From NCBI GenBank assembly GCA_018340375.1, contig JAFFJZ010000003.1, forward strand, positions 50,995,006-51,059,005: DNA of 64,000 bases, read 5' to 3'. A program made the translations under genes and the position numbers. Source of the stretch: Gonatopus flavifemur. Its lineage: Eukaryota; Arthropoda; Insecta; Hymenoptera; Dryinidae. The notes below the pieces were generated by a model. The model searched no databases. It saw nothing but the letters and a program-made list of their open reading frames with translations, and was not told the DNA's origin. This document shows, piece after piece, positions 57,237 through 64,000 of this stretch. Numbering within the stretch: the first letter of the stretch is position 1; each line of letters begins with the position of its first letter.

Positions 57237-58261
57237 TAGGGGAGACCGGGTCAAGTTGACAATAGTAACCGTTCATCGTCACTTAAAGCCCATCAATTTT
57301 GAAATCACCTTGTTTCTGTGCAGATATGAAAGCAATGGTGTTTTCTTCATTTAACATACACGGTGAAAATTTCTTTCATTCTTATTATCATGGTTTTTTT
57401 TGAATTCTCAAATTTCCCTCCAAAATCGTCATCTTGCCCCATATAGGGAGTAAAATGACTTTTGACATGGGGCAAGATGACTATATATCGGTATAGTGAG
57501 GAATCGTATACAAAATTTTAAGAAATAGCTTTATTTCACATTTTATAAATAACTGATGACTAGAAAATTATAATACTGAATGTAAGAAGAAAACTTGAGA
57601 TTCGAACATTGGATTGAAATTATTATTGATAGATTAATAATCCACCAACTGTTCAACAATAGTCGCAGATAAATATACCTCCTTCGAAGTTGGAGCATCC
57701 CTCATGCCACCAGTTTTCGTAAACTGAACATTGTATTCAGTCTTCTCCTGGTGGATCCTCATACAATTCGTTGCAAACTGGACATTTCACTGTTCCTTGT
57801 TGTGAATTAGATGTAGGGCACTGTATTTTTACTTGACGGGCTTTGAAATTTGATAATTCAAATTTTAATTTCTTTGACACCGCAGCAGCTTTTCTCTTCG
57901 TCTTCCTTTCTTCTCGTTCTCCTTTTTCTTTTTGTTTTGTGACCAGATTCATTCCAACAGGACTACTTATGATAACACTAGCACATTGCTTCTTCCGCGA
58001 TACTGTCCTCTTATTAGGTCTTCCCTGTGGCAGTGGTTGCATATTGAAAATACTAACTTTCGTATTATTAGTGATATTATTCGAAGGACCTGGCTGATTA
58101 GATGTTGATGATTCTACAACAGAGCTAGTTTCGGAGCTATTGAGGATTCTTGTGCAATTTTCATCAACATTTTCCTGATGTAAAGGTTGAGTAACGTCGA
58201 GGGTGCGTTCTGTCGTTTCTGAAGGAGCGAAATCGTGCTCTCCAAAGATTCGTGAATTGTA

Positions 58262-59553
58262 CAGGTTGGTTGAAAAGTTCCTGCGCTCACCAAGAGATAG
58301 CACTGCTAGCTCAAAACTTTTTTTTTCTCAAGTTGGTATATCTGTCCTGAGAACACATGCAAAGTTACAAGTCATTCTGTCAATTCATTCTTTGTTGACA
58401 AGCCATTTGAAGTTGACGTGTCATTGATTTTTCTTAATATGGAAAAAATTGAATATCGTGCAGTCATTAGATTCTTTGTTTTGAAGGGTTTAAAAGCAAA
58501 GGAAATTTATGAACAATTGTTAGAAGTGTATAAGGAGTCCTCACCTTCAAAACGCACCGTTGGATTTTGGGCTGGTGAATTTAAATGTGGTCGTACTAGC
58601 CTTGAAGACGATCCACGCGAAGGACGACCAAAAACTGCAACCACAGCAGAAATCATTGAGCATGTACATAATATGGTTAGTGAAGATCCAAGTTTGACTA
58701 AGCGTGAAATTGCTGATGCCATAGGCATCTCAGACGAACGAGTACTCCATATTTCACATGAAGAATTACGTATGGAGAAACTGTTTGGAAAGTTAGTGCC
58801 GCACACGTTAACAATTCAACAAAAACTGGATCGAACACAAATTTCTCTGCGTAATTTGGAGCGTTTTAAGCAGAATAAAACCGACTTCTTGCGTCGTTTT
58901 ATAACTATGGATGAGACTTGGATCTACCACCATGATCCTAAATTGAAACAAGAACGTTTACAGTGGACTGAAGCTGGTTGTTCAGCTCCAAAGCAGGTGA
59001 AGTCACAACGATCAGCAAAGAAGGTTATGGCATCAGTTTTTTGGGATGCAAAAGGAATTTTGTTCATTGATTATCTTCAGAAAGGTAAAACAATCAACTC
59101 CGAATATTACTGCAGCCTTTTGGATCAGCTGGATGAAAAAATTCGTGAGAAAAGACCTGGTTTAAAGAAGAAAAAAATCATTTTTCGTCAAGATAATGCA
59201 CCTGCTCACAAAAGTGTTTTGACGATGGCTAAATTCAAAGAACTCAAGTACGAATTGCTTGAACATCCACCGTATTCGCCAGATTTGGCTCCTAGCGACT
59301 ACTATCTCTTCAGAAATCTCAAACAATTCCTTCGGGGAAAGCATTTTTCGTCGAATGAAGAGGCCATAGCAGCCGTAGACGGTTATTTTGCAGAGCTTCC
59401 GGAAAACCATTATAAGGATGGGATAAAATTATTGGAAGATCATTGGAACAAGTGTATTGAGCTTCTAGGAGATTATATTGAATAAAAAAATATATTTCGT
59501 AACAAAAAACAGTATTCTTTCATTTCGAGCGAAGAAACTTTTCAACCAACCTG
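58262..59553 (+). mobile_element. Complete mariner element, TA target duplication
   Basis: CAGGTTGGTTGAAAAGTT begins both ends in inverted orientation (25 of 27 bases match), flanked by TA at 58260-58261 and 59554-59555. Length 1292 bp. Removing it with one TA rejoins the pogo reading frame (GIEP then YNSRIF), so it entered an already fixed pogo copy. Confidence 0.95.
58439..59485 (+). CDS. Mariner transposase, intact (348 codons)
   Basis: Cut-and-paste transposase acting on its own inverted ends. The start is ATG 58439 (MEKIEYRAVIRFFVLKGLKA); the frame stays open 7 codons upstream but without another ATG. The N-terminal part has two HTH regions (residues about 5-110). The catalytic aspartates lie in ITMDETWIYH, RQDNAPAHKS and PPYSPDLAPSDYYLF, with 34 residues between the last two (DD34D). 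The linker motif usually WVPHEL reads LVPHTL here. Length matches the family norm (about 345-350) and no stop or frameshift is present, in contrast to the mariner at 29469. Whether it is active cannot be judged from one copy. Confidence 0.95.
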   Translation: MEKIEYRAVIRFFVLKGLKAKEIYEQLLEVYKESSPSKRTVGFWAGEFKCGRTSLEDDPREGRPKTATTAEIIEHVHNMVSEDPSLTKREIADAIGISDERVLHISHEELRMEKLFGKLVPHTLTIQQKLDRTQISLRNLERFKQNKTDFLRRFITMDETWIYHHDPKLKQERLQWTEAGCSAPKQVKSQRSAKKVMASVFWDAKGILFIDYLQKGKTINSEYYCSLLDQLDEKIREKRPGLKKKKIIFRQDNAPAHKSVLTMAKFKELKYELLEHPPYSPDLAPSDYYLFRNLKQFLRGKHFSSNEEAIAAVDGYFAELPENHYKDGIKLLEDHWNKCIELLGDYIE

Positions 59554-59771
59554 TAAGGTTCAATTCCACATTGTTTGAAACCATTCACTGCATCCCCTAC
59601 AGTGGCCGCTTTTAGGTATGCTATGTTGAGGAGTTCACTGATATCGTAGTTTGTAATAGCTTGCCCTGGATGTGAAACATTGAAATTATCACAAGCTTGG
59701 CTATAGAAAGTTTTGAGCGGGCCAAAAAATGACACATCAAGTGGTTGCAATCGATGAGTTGTGTGATGATG

Positions 59772-59801
59772 TATGTGTGTGTGTGGGGGGGGGGGCCCAA
59801 C
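59772..59801. repeat. GT/G microsatellite inside the pogo transposase
   Basis: A TGTGTGTGTG run followed by about ten G residues. On the coding (minus) strand it adds Pro and His codons just before HHTTHRLQPLD, keeping the frame. Confidence 0.8.
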
Positions 59802-60770
59802 CATAACAATATGATTCTCTCTGCAAAAGTTGATGCTATCCAATGTGATATGAGTTTGATGGTTATCAACAAATAATAAAACAGGTGCGTTAACAGTAGG
59901 TTTCACATGAGAAGCAAAATGTTTCAAAAATATTAGGAAAAGCTCACTGTGACTCCAACCATTGTCACTGCAGTAATCAACTGTACCAAGTGGTGCTTTG
60001 GCGATCAACTCTTGACGCATTCTTTTTCTAGGGAAGATCAGGGAAGGAGGAAGATAAGTTCCTGTTGCACTAATGCAACATATTATAGTAACGTTTTTCC
60101 CTCTTTCAGCGGAGACTATCTTAGAAACTCGTCTTGTTCCTGTCGGTGAAATAACTTTAGGTAGTTTTGAAGGGACTGCTGATAAGCCTGACTCATCTGC
60201 ATTGTAGATATTACTGGGAAGAAAATTATATTCTTCACGAACACCTTTCAGAATTGAAAAGAATTTGTCGACACTGGTCTTATTGAATCCCATGGTCCTG
60301 GCAATCGATGTTGCTTCTGGTTTTCTGACAACTAAATTTGAATTTTTTCATAAAATTTGCAAGCCAGTCCTCACCTGCCATTCGCTTATTTATGTTGAAA
60401 GGATGTGGTATTTTACAATATTCTGCAAAATCGAATACGAGTCTTCTATGTTGCTTTGTCAACCCAAAAAATCTCTTATCCATTTCAGGCAAATACGATT
60501 TCAAGTCTTGAAGCTGCTCCTCGTTAAACATTTCTCGAAATCTTCCTCCATGAACAGGCATCTCCTGCCGAAAGTACTTATTAAAATAATATGAAAGTTT
60601 GTTTTTGTCAATAATTATTACGTTGCTCAGATCAAACTATTGGTGAGATTATATGAATTTATTCTTTTGATTATCTATGTCATAAATACGTTCGATTCTC
60701 TATAACAATTTTATATTTGTAAAGTGTAACATTCACATGTACTATTGATGAGCTGATAAGTATTCATTTG

Positions 60771-62455
60771 CAGGGCTCCCACTGAGCTTCCATAAAAAAG
60801 TAGGACATTTGAAAAAAAAAGTAGGACAACCCGAAAAAAAGGTAAATAATTCCCAAAATAGAAATAAAACATTTATATCAAGAAATCTTATGACAGAATT
60901 ACGAAATTAACAAAAAATATAAAATAAAATCGATCACCATAGTTTTATTAAACGTTACATCTATATCGCGTTTATTAGAATAAAAATTTGCAATTATCAT
61001 AGATTATTTTCTCCAATAGTCTGATAGAATTAATAGAAATTTCGATAGAAAATATATTTTAAAAAATAAGCAACAATTATAAAATCGTTTTTTTTTCAAT
61101 TCTCTCGTTAATCAAATTCTTCAAATTTTTTTCATTAGTCCAAAATATCCAATTTTGTTGCTTTGGCATGTGAAGAAAGTAATGCCGTTCAAAATTTCAT
61201 CAAACACATTGAAAATATTGAAACTTCGCAACATTTGTGATATTCCTCTAGTTCAATATTTCATTCGTTATGTGATTAACTGGTTTGAATGAGAATCATG
61301 TTTATTGTGAATTGTCAATTTGACGTTTTGTGCATATACAAATATGATGTCCGCAAACAATCGTTGATTTGATATTTCAACTGAGTTGACGTGCTACTTT
61401 ATGTATTGCACTTTCTCAGATAATAATTAAATTGAAAAATGATCAACAAATAATCACATTGTCTGATCTCATGAACCTTAAATTACAGCATTACGGAAAG
61501 CAGGATCAATTGAGGTCTTATTAATCAAACTATTTCTTTAAATTCTTAGTTAGATTTCACTTTTTAACCAGCCAAAAGTGAGCTTATCAATTTTTTTAGT
61601 AGAATTTTCACTCTTTGGGAGTGGTAGTCTGAGGTGTGAAGTTGGACTCCTTAGATCACTTCGATTTGGAAGGGAATTTTTCACTTTTGAAGAGGAATTT
61701 CCCTCGAAACAGTTGAAAATATCACTCGAACTGGACAAGTTCACTTCTGAAATTTAATGAAGTGGAGCCATGGACTTCTTATTCTTTCAAATTTAGAGAG
61801 TGATCACGTATTTCAATCATTTACCAAAATAGATGTAGCGACTAATCAACAATTACAGCAATTATCCGGTATATCGTCGAAAATCAACTATTTAAATAGC
61901 TGTTATAACCAACTTTTCGTGTGATTGTCTGGTTTGAACTTTGAAATCAACATCATAAAATTGCTGACTTGGTCTATTTATTCTTTCAAACATATAATCT
62001 GAGGATTGACGTTTGATTATCGCAGCAAGAAGAACAGTATACGATGTGAGTGAACTTCAAAAAATACAGATCTTGACTAAATGGCAAAAGAATGGAACAA
62101 ATTATGACACCCATGACGAAAATATTCTCATAAGTCTTTATAATTCGTCACAAAACTCATATTTTTTCATCATTTTTGATAAAGCCACAATTCTTAGAGA
62201 AATTATAAGAATTTTTTGATGATATACTTGATGAAATAATTCAGAATATTAATCCAGTTCAGGTTGGGAGCGGCAAAGTATTATTAGGCCCTGAGTGGCA
62301 AAACTGTGAAAACGTCCGTGATTATAAGATAATTTTGATCAGGGACTTTACCAAAAAGTAGGAATAGTAGGATAAAGTGCAGAATAGTAGGATAAAGTAG
62401 GACATTTTACCAAAAAGTAGGAAAAGTAGGAAAAGTAGGACCAGTGGGAGCCCTG
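60771..62455. mobile_element. 1.69-kb TIR element inserted in the pogo intron
   Basis: The ends CAGGGCTCCCACTG and CAGTGGGAGCCCTG are exact inverted repeats, with CATTTG directly repeated on both sides. Subterminal GTAGGACA/AGTAGGA words cluster near both ends. Ends resemble hAT-type, but the duplication is six rather than eight bases. No transposase frame was found. It contains a GAGTG-word MITE at 61549-61802. Confidence 0.8.
61549..61802. mobile_element. GAGTG-word MITE, copy in the intron element
   Basis: Begins TTAGTTAGATTTCACTTTTT and ends AAATTTAGAGAGTG. It parallels 54177-54450 through AACCAGCCAAAAGTGAGCTT and AAGTTCACTTCTGA. Fourth nesting level: LINE fragment, pogo, TIR element, this MITE. 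Confidence 0.7.
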
Positions 62456-62677
62456 CATTTGGGGTATTTCATCTGAATAATGCTCACATTCTCAAGTTTT
62501 TTCAAACGACGGCGTAATGTTGCTTCTGGAATGTTATATTTTTTTGCTGCAGCGCAACATGACAAATTTCCCTCCTTTACCTTCTTCATCGCTTGCAAAA
62601 GTTTGTCCTTATTGCACCTTCCTCGGGAAGACTTTTTTTATATAATTTCTCACCATTACTGTAACGGAGTAAACAGA

Positions 62678-62914
62678 CCCTAATAGCATTTTGCGCGCAA
62701 ATGTAAGTTACAGAATTGCCAGCAGAGTCGGATCCATGTGCGTCGCTTTCTGTTGACAGAACTGCAAGCTATCACGCTCATGTGTGAGCATGATTGATAT
62801 TTGCGTGCATATGGCGAGTGATAGTATTATTTGCTAGCAAAACACTGGCGAACTGCGCGCATAAAGACGCGGCTCTCGAGGCTCGAACTTTGCGCGCACA
62901 GATTGTTATCTGGG
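62678..62914. mobile_element. CCCAGATA-type element with GCGCGCA words
   Basis: The ends CCCTAATAGCATTTTGCGCG and (inverse) CCCAGATAACAATCTGTGCG resemble each other and the element at 19480-19695. The interior repeats TGCGCGC, GCGTGC and AGCATG words. It abuts the pogo 5' region and may have removed or displaced the pogo end. Confidence 0.55.
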
Positions 62915-62984
62915 AAAGAATTAGTGGTATTGGTGGAGAAAAGTAACCACTGTTTTCAACTATCCTCCCATATAAAAATCTTCA

Positions 62985-63480
62985 GGCTCCGCCAATGCTG
63001 ACGACGGAATATAGCTAGACGCAAGGCTGCCAGCGAAAGCTGGGCAATCTATGTAGGGACAAGGATGGTTGACAATGGTCTAAACATTGTACCAATATGG
63101 GAAGTCATAAATCGACTTCATTGATCCATCATTGATCATTGGCTGCGCCACGCTTCGCCCATCCTTCAACCAATATTGCTTGAAGGAAAAAGCATGCTTT
63201 CAACAGAGGCTCTCTAGGGCTTGGCGGGACACTGCTCCAAGCATTAGGCAACTCTGAATGACAATGGATTCTCATGTTGCACCAAGCATGGGTCGTAGCT
63301 TGGTCCAGCTTGGGCAATAGCTTGGCTCGGCTTGGGTGATGGCCTCGCTCAGTTTAGGCGTTAGCTTGACTCGACTTGAGTAATAGCTTGGCTAAGAGTG
63401 AAACTTCCTTCTCAAACAGCAAATTACAATAACTCTCACCAGAGTGATGCTTGTTTCCTGCGAGTGGCGAACCAAGCATT
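62985..63480. repeat. AGCTTGGC-word repeat
   Basis: AGCTTGG, CCAAGC, TTGGGC and GCTTGGCT occur very densely, above all in 63285-63400 where a GCTTGGCTCGRCTTGGG-like unit repeats about every 25-30 bp. Non-coding. Confidence 0.6.
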
Positions 63481-63689
63481 CAATCAATATATAAGTCTCC
63501 TTTGAAGATTCCATGACAGAAATAATTCTTCATCTGTTTCCAGACCCGCCTACTTCTACGCCAAGACCACCGGATTTACGTCATTCATCAGTTTAAACTA
63601 ATCAGAAAAATTACATGTTGAAATTCTCCGACATTCATTTCGTTCAATCGAAATGATAGAATAGATTTTTTATTTTATTTTCAATTACA

Positions 63690-64000
63690 ATAAAAAATAA
63701 AATTGACCATTGGCATGAGATGGGCGCAACCTTGCCGCAAGATTGCTACAGCGTTGGCTCATCCTTGGCGAACAAAGTTTTGTATGGTCTGCCATTGACG
63801 GCATATGCTATCACAACCCTGTTTCCAGTGTTGGGTCTTGATTGTGGAAACAAATGGGCTGAGGCTGAAATGATGTTATCATTTCAGAGTTGCGCCATGG
63901 CTGGTAGCCTAGGCTCGGCCCATCTTGGTGAGCCTTGCGGCAACCTAGCGCCCATGGTCAATTTTTACCTGGGCTGACATTCATGAATTCAAGGCTTGAC
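63690..64000. repeat. CTTGGC/GCCAAG-word repeat, cut by the window edge
   Basis: CCTTGCCGC, CTTGGCGA, GGCTCGGCCC and AGCCTTGCGGC words mark another member of the word-saturated class. The 85-codon frame through it reflects low stop-codon density. Confidence 0.5.

Larger units (their letters stand above)
57653..62656 (-). pseudogene. Pogo/Tigger-like DDE transposase, two exons, inactivated
   Basis: Exon 1 (62656-62488) begins MVRNYI, shifts frame in a 7-A run (62633-62639), and encodes NKDKLLQAMKKVKEGNLSCC and KKYNIPEATLRRRLKKLEN, a pipsqueak/CENP-B-type HTH. A phase-0 intron (GTGAGC at 62487; CAG ending 60565) leads to exon 2: HGGRFREMFNEEQ and KRMAGEDWLANF (second HTH), a 1-bp shift near 60330, then the catalytic D residues in NADESGL, LFVDNHQTH and RLQPLDVSFFGPLK. 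The mariner splits it after CGIEP. The end is a PHD-like finger (CPVCNELYEDPPGED; TGG changed to TGA at 57737-57739; IQC..WWHEGC..CDYC) with the normal stop at 57653-57655. A GT/G microsatellite at 59772-59800 inserts extra Pro/His codons before the third D. Confidence 0.85.
57239..62677 (-). mobile_element. Pogo/Tigger-type element, multiply interrupted
   Basis: The left end starts GGGGAGACCGGGTCAAGTTG after TA, inside the LINE fragment. Subterminal GGGCAAGATGAC/GTCATCTTGCCCC words at 57430-57490 look like transposase-binding repeats. The coding region (57653-62656) is on the minus strand. The opposite terminal repeat was not found; the CCCAGATA-type element at 62678 begins where it should be. 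The element is split by the mariner (58262-59553) and by another TIR element in its intron (60771-62455). Confidence 0.75.

Noticed and set aside
1..64000. Endogenous viral or polydnavirus-type sequence
   Set aside because: Looked for because parasitoid-type insects often carry them; no viral protein motif was recognised.

Overview
The window looks like AT-rich nuclear DNA from an insect. The signs are spliced protein fragments with GT-AG junctions, tRNA-derived SINEs, mariner, pogo, hAT and piggyBac-type elements with their usual target duplications, and one exon of a conserved animal kinase. Hymenoptera is plausible, but nothing here proves the order. There are no operons, rRNA or CRISPR arrays. 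Most of the 64 kb is transposon-derived, often nested two to four levels deep.

Host genes are few. (1) At 8294-9032, minus strand, three exons with phase-consistent splice sites encode the C-terminal part of a DUF4806-like protein. (2) At 48754-48853, plus strand, lies the first coding exon of a BRSK/SAD-family kinase. It stops at a GT donor just after the start of the glycine-rich loop, so everything from 48854 to the right edge is probably its first coding intron (more than 15 kb, loaded with transposons). A 5'UTR-like exon ending in a strong GTGAGT donor at 33738 and a GC-richer promoter-like stretch at 47200-47560 may be upstream parts of the same gene.

Layout. 1-2.7 kb: MITE, tRNA-derived SINE, a GC-richer island, a foldback element. 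3-5.6 kb: a second SINE, AGATGTCTT-rich repeats, a GGGCC-word repeat. 5.6-8.3 kb: nothing recognised. 8.3-9.2 kb: the DUF4806-like gene. 9.2-15.2 kb: MITEs, tandem repeats and long inverted-repeat elements. 15.4-16.8 kb: a 343-codon transposon-type ORF whose end lies in a MITE. 17.5-21.7 kb: a cluster of hairpin MITEs. 21.9-28.1 kb: a probable composite element holding a pogo-derived MITE, a 3-kb inverted repeat and ACTGGC-word tandem arrays. 28.2-32.3 kb: tandem repeats and a decayed mariner. 33.8-34.5 kb: a two-type alternating satellite. 34.9-37.9 kb: hAT MITE, an internally deleted Tc1/mariner-type element, MITE, LINE fragment. 38.0-42.1 kb: a large element with a 2.4-kb multi-module palindrome. 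43-47 kb: further MITEs. 47.2-48.9 kb: the BRSK 5' region. 49-56 kb: piggyBac-type MITEs, a 1.7-kb TIR element, a 2-kb hAT. 56-64 kb: TTGGC-word repeats around a nest in which a LINE fragment was hit by a pogo element, which was in turn hit by an intact mariner and, inside its intron, by another TIR element that carries its own MITE.

The most notable general signal is a set of repeats, each saturated on both strands with its own short word (GGGCC, ACTGGC, TTGGC, AATATTRC, GTAGCTA, CAATTGAA, GCGCGCAA and others). Several have recognisable terminal inverted repeats.
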